10,807 bases of DNA from DALYCO01 sp964535545 (lineage in GTDB: Bacteria; Patescibacteriota; Minisyncoccia; Phycocordibacterales; UBA9973): positions 1 through 10,807 of the forward strand of contig CAZHUT010000030.1 in assembly GCA_964535545.1 (NCBI GenBank), read 5' to 3'. The notes below the pieces were generated by a model that worked only from the letters and a program-made list of their open reading frames with translations, ran no database searches and was not told the origin of the DNA. Of the stretch, positions 1 through 6,672 are shown piece after piece; position 1 is the stretch's first letter; every line of letters starts with the position of its first letter. A program made the position numbers and the translations under genes.

Positions 1-1
1 T

Positions 2-2272
2 ATGCTCATGTTGAAACGCCTCGAACTTTCAGGTTTCAAGTCTTTTGCGAAAAAGACTCTTTTGGATTTTGATACTCCAGTTACAGCTATCGTCGGCCCG
101 AACGGTTCCGGCAAATCCAATGTCGTGGAAGCAGTTCGTTTCGTGCTCGGTGAGCAATCAATCAAATCACTCCGCGGAAAGGGAGGCGCCGATCTCATCT
201 TCAAGGGCTCAAAAGCACTCTCGGCACTTTCTCGCGCAAGCGTCACTATCGTTTTCGACAATACTCGAAAAGTTTTTTCTTTACCCAAGACAGGTGAGAA
301 AGCCATCAATTTAGACTTCGATGAAATTTCAATTTCTCGAGAAGTTTTTAGTGATGGTTCAAACACATACAAAGTAAATGGTACCGAAGTTCGATTGAAA
401 GATGTTCTCGAGCTTGTAGCTTCAGTGAATATTGGTTCATCAGGCCACCACATTATTTCTCAAGGTGAAGCAGATCGACTGCTTTCGGCAAACGCAAAAG
501 ACCGCCGCGGCATGATCGAAGACGCCCTTGGTCTCCGTGTCTACCAATACCGACTCCGAGAAAGCGAACGCAAACTCGACAAGACGCTTTCAAACATGAA
601 AGAAGTTCAATCACTCCGCCGTGAAATTGCGCCGCATATTGGATTTTTGAAAAAGCAGGTAGAAAAGATCGAGCGCGCTCAGGAACTCCGTATTGAACTT
701 GGAAATCTCTACAAGGAATACTTTGCCAAACAGTCCGCATATATTTCAAAAGAAAAGAATTCGCTCGCAGAACGCATTGCAGCTCTCAAGGCTCGTATTG
801 CTGAGGCAGAAGAAAACATCAAGGCAAAGGAAGCGGGACATCAGCAGCAATCAGCTGCATCTGGTCCGTCTGTTGAATTGGACCGATTGCAACGCGACTA
901 CAATAAGCATCAGAGCGCTCAGGCAGAATTGACCCGAAAACTTGGTCGCGTCGAAGGTTCTATTTCATTGCTCGAAGATCAATTGAATGCTCCGGAAAAA
1001 GAATTGTCTCCGGAAGATATTGCCGTTTCGCTTCAGGAAGTTGAAGGTCTCTTTACCGATATCGACCGAGCGTTGGCAGAATTGCTTACGACAGATGATA
1101 TTCATGAAGTGCGAGATTCTATTACCCGTGTTCGCGAGACATTGGAACAATTTGTCTACTATCGAAAGAATGACAAGAACAAGAGTCCGATTGTTGACCG
1201 TTCACATGTTGAAAAACAGATCCAGGATCTGCGCGATAGCTGCCAGGCAGTCGAAAATGAGATTGCCGAAATGGAAAAGGCAAAGATGCAGCTCCAGGAA
1301 GAAATTGCCAAGCTTCAGTCTGTAAAATCTGATGAAGCTGTAATCCGCGAGCAGGAACGCGCATACTACGAAGCAAAGGCCCGCAAACAGGAACTTGAAT
1401 CCGAACTCCGCATGATCATGCTCGAGCAGGAAAATCTTTCCCGTGTTGAATATGAATTCGAAGATGAATTGAAACAGGCAAGCATCATGGTTGGCCCGGA
1501 AGCAATCCGTTTTCAGCCGGCGCAGGAAGTTGCCGAAAAGCACGCTCAGGAAGAACTGAAAAAGAAAATTGATCGTATTAAATACAAACTCGAAGATGCA
1601 GGTGCGCAAGGTGGCACTGAAGTAATGAAAGAATATGAAGAAACGGTTGCTCGAGACCAGTTCCTTTCACGAGAAATGGATGATATTGAGCAGGCCATTA
1701 CGGAACTTCGAACCATCATCCGTGATCTCAAGGAAAAGATTGATACTGAATTCAAAACTGGTGTTGAAAAGATCAATCGCGAATTTACAAACTTCTTCTC
1801 GCTTATGTTCGGTGGTGGTCACGCTTTTCTTGCTATCGTGGTTGAACACAAGCGTGCTGGAAAAGGGGATGAAGAAGATGAAGTGCCTGTTGCCGAAGAA
1901 GGAGATTTTGAATTTGAACGTGGTATTGAAATTAACGTATCGCTTCCGCACAAGAAAGTTAAGGATCTGCATATGCTCTCGGGCGGAGAACGCTCGCTCA
2001 CTTCTATTGCGCTCTTGTTTGCCATGTCTCAGGTCAATCCACCACCATTCCTTGTCCTTGATGAAACTGACGCCGCTCTCGATGAAGCAAACTCAAGACG
2101 CTATGGCGACATGATTGAAAATCTTTCTCAGTATTCACAGCTCATCGTCGTTACACACAACCGCGAAACGATGTCCCGAGCAAAAGTGCTCTATGGTGTT
2201 ACTATCGGTGCTGATGGAGGATCGAAACTGCTCACGATCAAATTCGATGAAGCGGTTAAAATTGCGAAATAA
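2..2272 (+). CDS. smc: Short SMC-family chromosome segregation ATPase, apparently without a hinge
   Basis: SMC proteins are ATP-driven DNA-organising complexes (condensin-like) that act on the nucleoid. Visible N-terminal head: Walker A GPNGSGKS (residues 32-39), the typical KSLRG patch (56-59) and a Q-loop IISQGE (151-156). The C-terminal head has signature LSGGER (659-664), Walker B and D-loop LVLDETDAALDE (684-695) and an H-loop VVTHN (716-720). Between them, about residues 181-620, is charged Glu/Lys/Gln-rich coiled-coil sequence. At about 756 residues it is well short of the usual 1150-1200, and I see no globular hinge in the middle; the arms seem to turn near residues 385-400. Only one Cys is in the middle, so a Rad50-type CxxC zinc hook is also absent. 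The start could be ATG at 2 or at 8; the window edge hides the ribosome binding site. The first residues (MLKRLELSGFKSF) fit a genuine N-terminus. The family call is firm; the exact SMC subtype is less so. Confidence 0.93.
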   Translation: MLMLKRLELSGFKSFAKKTLLDFDTPVTAIVGPNGSGKSNVVEAVRFVLGEQSIKSLRGKGGADLIFKGSKALSALSRASVTIVFDNTRKVFSLPKTGEKAINLDFDEISISREVFSDGSNTYKVNGTEVRLKDVLELVASVNIGSSGHHIISQGEADRLLSANAKDRRGMIEDALGLRVYQYRLRESERKLDKTLSNMKEVQSLRREIAPHIGFLKKQVEKIERAQELRIELGNLYKEYFAKQSAYISKEKNSLAERIAALKARIAEAEENIKAKEAGHQQQSAASGPSVELDRLQRDYNKHQSAQAELTRKLGRVEGSISLLEDQLNAPEKELSPEDIAVSLQEVEGLFTDIDRALAELLTTDDIHEVRDSITRVRETLEQFVYYRKNDKNKSPIVDRSHVEKQIQDLRDSCQAVENEIAEMEKAKMQLQEEIAKLQSVKSDEAVIREQERAYYEAKARKQELESELRMIMLEQENLSRVEYEFEDELKQASIMVGPEAIRFQPAQEVAEKHAQEELKKKIDRIKYKLEDAGAQGGTEVMKEYEETVARDQFLSREMDDIEQAITELRTIIRDLKEKIDTEFKTGVEKINREFTNFFSLMFGGGHAFLAIVVEHKRAGKGDEEDEVPVAEEGDFEFERGIEINVSLPHKKVKDLHMLSGGERSLTSIALLFAMSQVNPPPFLVLDETDAALDEANSRRYGDMIENLSQYSQLIVVTHNRETMSRAKVLYGVTIGADGGSKLLTIKFDEAVKIAK

Positions 2273-2305
2273 AAAAATGGCCTGCTGGGTAAACCGGCAG
2301 GCCAT
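2271..2305 (-). terminator. Rho-independent terminator for the minus-strand secreted-protein gene, abutting the smc stop
   Basis: An inverted repeat pairs 2277-2288 with 2294-2305 around the loop 2289-2293. It has a 9-bp perfect outer stem (ATGGCCTGC/GCAGGCCAT) and two more G-C pairs inside a single mismatch or wobble. The seven A at 2271-2277 become a U-run after the hairpin when read on the minus strand, so the main direction ends the gene whose stop is at 2324. The A-run overlaps the last two bases of the smc stop codon. On the plus strand the hairpin would follow smc at once, but only a weakly U-rich tail follows, so termination of smc here is less certain. Confidence 0.8.
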
Positions 2306-2323
2306 TGCTGTATATTCTGAATG

Positions 2324-3424
2324 TTATTCAGGTTCTCGTTCAATAGTTACCTCTACTTCATCATCTTTCTCCAAATCATACGCTGAGCTGAATTTAATCG
2401 TTTCAACATTCACAACAAAGTGACACATGGGCATGGTGCCGGTACTCACAGCGGTTATAAACATTTTATTACGCCCGACCTCAAGTGGAATCCGTATTAC
2501 GCCACGCTTGTGTTCAAAGTCATAATCTTCAGCGATTACTTCTTCGTTAATAGTGATAGTTGCACGGTCTCCGTCTTTTGCTCCGGCGTCATTAATAGCT
2601 ATATCCAAGTGATCGTACTTAGTCGACCAATAGGCACGCTTAACTATGCGGCCGGTCCCATTGTGTTGATGGTATAGCCATTTCAGGGTGTGGGTGCGGA
2701 ACGATGCGCGCTCTGAAGAATCTTTGAAAATTGGAATATATATCAAATGCGGATAATCGGTATCTTTTTCGGGCTTAGTAATTCCACTCGTAATTATGAC
2801 TGGCGCGAAAAATGAGCTGATTCCTGGGTCGCAATATTGCACTTGGCTATACACCACGACATACAACCTGTTCTTTGGTAGTTCAGTAGCGCCTGGTATC
2901 AAATTGTTGTCCACGCTTGCGACTAAACCTTGCAAGTAATATACACATGTGGCCATCGTTGCATTCATTGCACGGGGGATAGTAGTTATTGTAGTTAGGC
3001 TAGCTGTATCCATCGTGCGCTTTGTTGTACTAGTATTTGCTTCTGTCGAGCCCATGCTTACCTGAAAATGGTTCGCATTGGTTTCGATTTCAGAGCTGTA
3101 TCCGGTAATCTCAAACTCATATACAGTAGCGGTAATGTCTGCGTGAATGTCCCCAAGTTCACGTCCTTTAAAATATGCTTCATTCGAAGCGAGGGAAATC
3201 GATAAGCTTTTGCATTGCAGCGAGATGTCAAATGTTTTTCCTGTCTCCTTTAATAAGGCTGGATATTTTTGAGCAAAGAACCTAATTTCAGAAAGAATTT
3301 CTTCACTTTCGGCTAAGCTTTCAGGTTTGCCATACGTTGGACGCTTACTGAAGTCAATTCCTGGTGTGGCGAATATATGCGTCAGGGTAAAAAGAGAATA
3401 AAGAAGGGTTATTACGTGTTTCAT
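2324..3424 (-). CDS. Predicted secreted protein of unknown function, 366 aa
   Basis: I do not recognise a named family. The first 20 residues (MKHVITLLYSLFTLTHIFAT) have a Lys-His start and a hydrophobic core, a likely signal peptide, so the product is probably exported. The body is rich in Thr, Ser and beta-type alternation (residues 95-160 especially). The C-terminal part (about 270-342) has a D-x-GAKDGD-type segment, then TITINEEVI, then GRNKMFITAVSTGTMP. To my eye this resembles small beta-sandwich modules found in secreted Bacteroidota proteins, but this is recall, not a search. Four Cys are present (71, 160, 198, 334). The ATG at 3424 is the first in frame after a strong promoter; no Shine-Dalgarno is visible. 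The GC content of two sampled 60-base lines was 38% and 45%, against about 50% in sampled lines of smc and rnr. It is divergent from the gene at 3533 and shares its promoter region. That it is a real gene is well supported; its function is open. Confidence 0.8.
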   Translation of the reverse strand: MKHVITLLYSLFTLTHIFATPGIDFSKRPTYGKPESLAESEEILSEIRFFAQKYPALLKETGKTFDISLQCKSLSISLASNEAYFKGRELGDIHADITATVYEFEITGYSSEIETNANHFQVSMGSTEANTSTTKRTMDTASLTTITTIPRAMNATMATCVYYLQGLVASVDNNLIPGATELPKNRLYVVVYSQVQYCDPGISSFFAPVIITSGITKPEKDTDYPHLIYIPIFKDSSERASFRTHTLKWLYHQHNGTGRIVKRAYWSTKYDHLDIAINDAGAKDGDRATITINEEVIAEDYDFEHKRGVIRIPLEVGRNKMFITAVSTGTMPMCHFVVNVETIKFSSAYDLEKDDEVEVTIEREPE

Positions 3425-3441
3425 TGAATTTATTTTTCTTC

Positions 3442-3469
3442 ATACTACATCATATTGACAACTTGTCAA
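3442..3469 (-). promoter_or_regulatory. Promoter for the secreted-protein gene at 3424
   Basis: On the minus strand there is a perfect -35 TTGACA (3469-3464), a 16-base spacer, and a -10 TAGTAT (3447-3442) preceded directly by TG. Predicted transcription start is near 3435, giving a leader of only about 11 bases before ATG at 3424. It overlaps the opposing promoter through the shared inverted repeat at 3453-3471. Confidence 0.65.
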
Positions 3470-3471
3470 TA
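3453..3471. promoter_or_regulatory. Perfect inverted repeat between divergent promoters, candidate operator
   Basis: The arms TATTGACAA (3453-3461) and TTGTCAATA (3463-3471) are perfect 9-base reverse complements around the single base C3462. Each arm contains a -35 TTGACA, one per direction. The repeat may simply be two facing -35 boxes, or a dimeric repressor site that would shut both promoters together; the sequence alone cannot decide. No regulator gene is adjacent. Confidence 0.6.
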
Positions 3472-3482
3472 ACGTGTAATAT
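3455..3482 (+). promoter_or_regulatory. Promoter for the secreted-protein gene at 3533
   Basis: A perfect -35 TTGACA (3455-3460), a 16-base spacer, and a -10 TAATAT (3477-3482) preceded directly by TG. Predicted transcription start is near 3489, leaving a leader of about 44 bases. The leader holds a 6-base palindrome (ACTCCA at 3504-3509, TGGAGT at 3512-3517). No convincing Shine-Dalgarno lies at normal distance from ATG 3533; the GGAG at 3513-3516 is too far upstream. Confidence 0.7.
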
Positions 3483-3532
3483 TAAGTTAATTTTTTATAA
3501 CCAACTCCACCTGGAGTAAAAAACACGTTGAA

Positions 3533-4306
3533 ATGAAACATACGTATATTCTTGCACTGCTTACTTTTGTATTCACTCAAGCAATGGCCCAATTTGGCGC
3601 CAAAGAGGACTTTGAAGATAAAAGCAAATCCGCAACTACAACTCCGAAACTGAACACGCCTGAAGAAAGGAAGCAAGCCGCAACCACCGACACTTCAACT
3701 GCTAAGCACGAAGTGAAAGAGACCAAGGCGCCATCCTTAAAAAACAAAACCAATACGCAGGCAGCAAAGCACACAACCACAAAACCCGAAAAGAGAGTGG
3801 AGGTGCCAGTTGGTTGCCCAAAATACGCATTTAACTTGGGCATACGCGACAAAGCAACAGCCAAGTCGAAACTTGCCGGTATGGATGACCCTGCATATAT
3901 TTTGAAACTTCGTACTCATATCAATCAAATATACGGGCTAAACCTAAAAACTATAGGTGACCTGGTAAATTTTTTGAATGATGTGTTTGTAGGTTGTTCT
4001 GTTCTGACAATTAAGAACGGACAATACGAAGTGCAATATAAAAATTGCAAAGGGGAAATCATTTGGGTGCCTTTACCAAAGGGGAGCTACACATTCTTTA
4101 TCTATCAGGATATTCCATTTATGGCAGCAGCTCCTGGTGGTATTGAAGGCAGTGGCGGTTTAATTAGAAAAAATAATAACCCCACTGAACCGGAAATAGC
4201 ACAAACTGAACCGAAAGTTGAAGTGATAGAAAACACTTTCTTCAAATCAGTCCGTACATTTTTTTCAGATTTTCTTGGCCACCCGGCAAAGAAACTGGGA
4301 TTCTAA
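3533..4306 (+). CDS. Predicted secreted protein of unknown function with Thr/Lys-rich linker, 257 aa
   Basis: I do not recognise this family. The N-terminus (MKHTYILALLTFVFTQAMAQ) is a classic signal peptide with an AMA cleavage motif before Gln20, a style common in Bacteroidota. Residues about 21-90 are low-complexity, rich in Lys, Thr, Glu and Ala, and probably a disordered stalk. A compact domain follows (about 92-200) with three Cys (95, 155, 172), a helical stretch around 120-150 and beta-like segments around 157-195. A Gly-rich patch (202-209), an acidic/Pro linker and a hydrophobic-basic tail (about 234-257) close the protein. Two sampled 60-base lines in the domain region had 32% and 35% GC, clearly below the flanking core genes. 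It starts with the same MKH as its divergent neighbour and shares its promoter region, so the two may act together outside the cytoplasm (inference). A strong terminator follows. Confidence 0.78.
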   Translation: MKHTYILALLTFVFTQAMAQFGAKEDFEDKSKSATTTPKLNTPEERKQAATTDTSTAKHEVKETKAPSLKNKTNTQAAKHTTTKPEKRVEVPVGCPKYAFNLGIRDKATAKSKLAGMDDPAYILKLRTHINQIYGLNLKTIGDLVNFLNDVFVGCSVLTIKNGQYEVQYKNCKGEIIWVPLPKGSYTFFIYQDIPFMAAAPGGIEGSGGLIRKNNNPTEPEIAQTEPKVEVIENTFFKSVRTFFSDFLGHPAKKLGF

Positions 4307-4335
4307 ACCAATACACATATACAGAAAATTATACA

Positions 4336-4366
4336 ACCGGCCCGTTTATTCGGACCGGTATTTTTT
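4336..4366. terminator. Terminator between convergent genes
   Basis: ACCGG (4336-4340) pairs with CCGGT (4355-4359); after one mismatch CCG (4342-4344) pairs with CGG (4351-4353) around the loop 4345-4350. A T-run at 4361-4366 follows on the plus strand, ending the gene at 3533-4306. The T-run overlaps the minus-strand stop codon at 4365-4367. On the minus strand the hairpin is followed by a looser U-rich stretch, so it may work both ways. Confidence 0.78.
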
Positions 4367-6668
4367 ATTGCATCAATATGGGCGTCTGTGGCTGGAATTC
4401 CGGAGAGAGTTGCACTTTGTAACGATCATAACGCTTGAGCGTTTTTGTTCGGGCATCAAAGGTGACCTGGAGGAGCATGCCCTGCATTGTTTCAGGAGAA
4501 AAACCTTGGTCAAAAATAAAGTTCCCAAGCGAGTAGGCGATGAGGGCGCCGTTGTATGTTTCGAGTGACTGTGTGACGTGTGGATGTGCGCCGATGATGA
4601 GATTTGCACCGGCGTCGATTGCGCGGTGAGCGAGATCGGCCTGGCGGTCAGTGTGTTCCTGATATTCAATGCCCCAGTGGAAAGAAACTACGAGAACATC
4701 AACCTGTTTCTTCGCATTGGAAATTATTTTTTCAAAATCAGGATCGCTGGCCAGGAGAATACCTGACTGTGAATCTGTAGACTCAAGACTGTTAGGTCCG
4801 ACATCTGTAAAGCCAAGGAAGCCGAATTTTACACCCTTGATTGTTTCAATAACTGGTTGCTCGGCTGCGCGCTTGTTATTGCCGGCGCCAGCGAATTTGA
4901 GACCGACCTCATTCATGCGGGCCATAGAATCATCAAAAGCTTCGCGACCCCAGTCTCCAACATGGTTGTTTGCAAATGAGAGTACGTCAAAGCCAGCAGA
5001 TTTGATAATGTTCAAAACAGACGGATCCATGCGGAAAGAGTAAAGATTGTGAAGATCGGCTCCCTTATCAGAAACTGGACCTTCAAGGTTTGCAAATGCA
5101 AGATCACTGTCTTTGATGATGTTTAAATTCTTAAAGAGTTCCGAATAATCTCCGGCAAAATGTTTCTTCACTGATGCTTTGACACCGCGATCGAGCATGA
5201 TATCGCCAACAAATGACATGACGATGTTGCTTGAAAGATCTTTGTCGTTTGTGATGGTGATGTTCTTGTTGCTGCCGTAGACGACGCGGCTCTTGATGAA
5301 GTTGAAGATCTTCATTGTGTCAGTATAGCGGTCGTTTGAACGGAGAACGATGATGGCGATATTTCGGTTGCCAGTTTCAGATAATGGCAATTTGAAGACG
5401 GCAACATTTGATTGTTTCGCTTCGTCGGTCTGGCCGCTTTTGCCGCCAAGATAACCAGGAACTTTCAAGAACTGACTGATGTTTTTCCAATAATGTCCTT
5501 GCGCGTTGTATGTCGGAACCAATGTGATATTCCAAATGAACGGTTTTTCTTTAAAAATGCTTTTGGTGAGCAGGAAAAGGTCTGAAGCAGTAGAAACATT
5601 TTTTGCCGAAAGACCTGACGGATCGTCATAATGTGTGCTGCTCATGCCAAGCGTTGCAGCAAGATCATTCATTTCTTTGAGGAATGTCTCGCGTCCGGCA
5701 TGTTCGGCAATGATTTCTGCCGCGACATTGCTTGAAGGAAGCAGAAGAGGGTAAATTAGATTTGAAAGCGCAATCTTTTCGCCTGGACTGAATTTGTTGA
5801 CGCTGTAGACTTTGGTTGCCTGTTTGGAAACGGTGGCAAATTCAAACTGGTTCATGGTGTTGATAGATACCAGTGCCGTCATAAGTTTGGAAACCGAAGC
5901 AATCGGATGTGCGACATCTTTGTTTTTTTCAAGGATGATTTCGCCCGTATCGAGATCTCCGACGATATAACTTTCGGCGGTAACTTTCGGCAACGTTTCT
6001 CCGGTGGCTGTAACGTATGTGGATTCGGATGAGATAACCTGAGGCTTGAGTTTGCTGTCGCTGTAAATCGAAACGCGAGTATCGCTGTCTACCCATTCAT
6101 AAATAAGTTTGGCATTTTCAGTAGAAAGGCGAATGCCGCCACCGGTGTTATTTTTCAAAACTCGATTATCTTTGTCATGCGGCTCACCATGAATCATGTA
6201 ATTACCGAAGAGATGCAATGTGTACGGGAAAAAAGCTCCAGCTTTTTCGGAATAGTAATCTTCAGCTGAATCGATAATCGGATAGCTACCGCCCGGGGTT
6301 TCCCAAAACGAACCAATTTTTCCCTTAGCGAGAATTTTCATTGGTTCGGTCTGAATTTGTCCGTTTTCATATAGAGTAACCTGCATGGTGATCAGGTTGG
6401 CACGAATGAGCTTACCAGTTGAGGGAGGAAGGAAAGAATCATCCGGAATGTTTTCGAAAGAAATGTTAACCGGTACGTCAGGAACTGGAGTTTCATTGTC
6501 GCTCGCTACTTGGTAGTTAGAGTCTGCTTGTGTAGCTGCGTTTGCCGCTCTACTTTTTTCTACATAGGAATGAATGCCGAAAAGACATACCGTAATCAAA
6601 CCAAGGCATGCAACAAATGCCAATGGTTTCTTGTTGAATCTGATGAAGTTTGTCAGATATTCTCGCAT
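4365..6668 (-). CDS. Membrane-anchored fusion: degenerate L,D-transpeptidase, D,D-carboxypeptidase and CapA-like phosphoesterase
   Basis: Numbered from the ATG at 6668 (767 residues). A short basic N-terminus and a hydrophobic segment (about 16-36) suggest a membrane anchor with an extracytoplasmic body. Domain 1 (about 86-203) is YkuD-like: it has the His-Gly of the active site (H160) and a TGGGIRLS motif (175-182), but Gly178 stands where the family has its nucleophilic Cys. Domain 2 (about 231-461) is a peptidase S11 / DacA-type D-Ala-D-Ala carboxypeptidase with SVSK (258-261), SSN (312-314) and KSG (410-412), so probably active on peptidoglycan stem peptides. Domain 3 (about 480-755) is of the CapA / PGA_cap metallophosphoesterase-like family: GDIML (488-492), NLEGP (527-531), NNHVGDWG (567-574), GAHPHV (693-698), SLGNFIFD (713-720). 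An in-frame TTG at 6683 would add five residues and overlap the RNase R end; I prefer the ATG, five bases past the TAA of RNase R. It is probably co-transcribed with RNase R. Domain calls are firm; the biological role is inferred. Confidence 0.92.
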   Translation of the reverse strand: MREYLTNFIRFNKKPLAFVACLGLITVCLFGIHSYVEKSRAANAATQADSNYQVASDNETPVPDVPVNISFENIPDDSFLPPSTGKLIRANLITMQVTLYENGQIQTEPMKILAKGKIGSFWETPGGSYPIIDSAEDYYSEKAGAFFPYTLHLFGNYMIHGEPHDKDNRVLKNNTGGGIRLSTENAKLIYEWVDSDTRVSIYSDSKLKPQVISSESTYVTATGETLPKVTAESYIVGDLDTGEIILEKNKDVAHPIASVSKLMTALVSINTMNQFEFATVSKQATKVYSVNKFSPGEKIALSNLIYPLLLPSSNVAAEIIAEHAGRETFLKEMNDLAATLGMSSTHYDDPSGLSAKNVSTASDLFLLTKSIFKEKPFIWNITLVPTYNAQGHYWKNISQFLKVPGYLGGKSGQTDEAKQSNVAVFKLPLSETGNRNIAIIVLRSNDRYTDTMKIFNFIKSRVVYGSNKNITITNDKDLSSNIVMSFVGDIMLDRGVKASVKKHFAGDYSELFKNLNIIKDSDLAFANLEGPVSDKGADLHNLYSFRMDPSVLNIIKSAGFDVLSFANNHVGDWGREAFDDSMARMNEVGLKFAGAGNNKRAAEQPVIETIKGVKFGFLGFTDVGPNSLESTDSQSGILLASDPDFEKIISNAKKQVDVLVVSFHWGIEYQEHTDRQADLAHRAIDAGANLIIGAHPHVTQSLETYNGALIAYSLGNFIFDQGFSPETMQGMLLQVTFDARTKTLKRYDRYKVQLSPEFQPQTPILMQ

Positions 6669-6672
6669 AGTC

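Noticed and set aside
453..2114. Open frames of 60-160 codons inside smc on both strands
   Set aside because: They lie entirely within the strongly supported SMC frame and show no recognisable protein features or start signals of their own.
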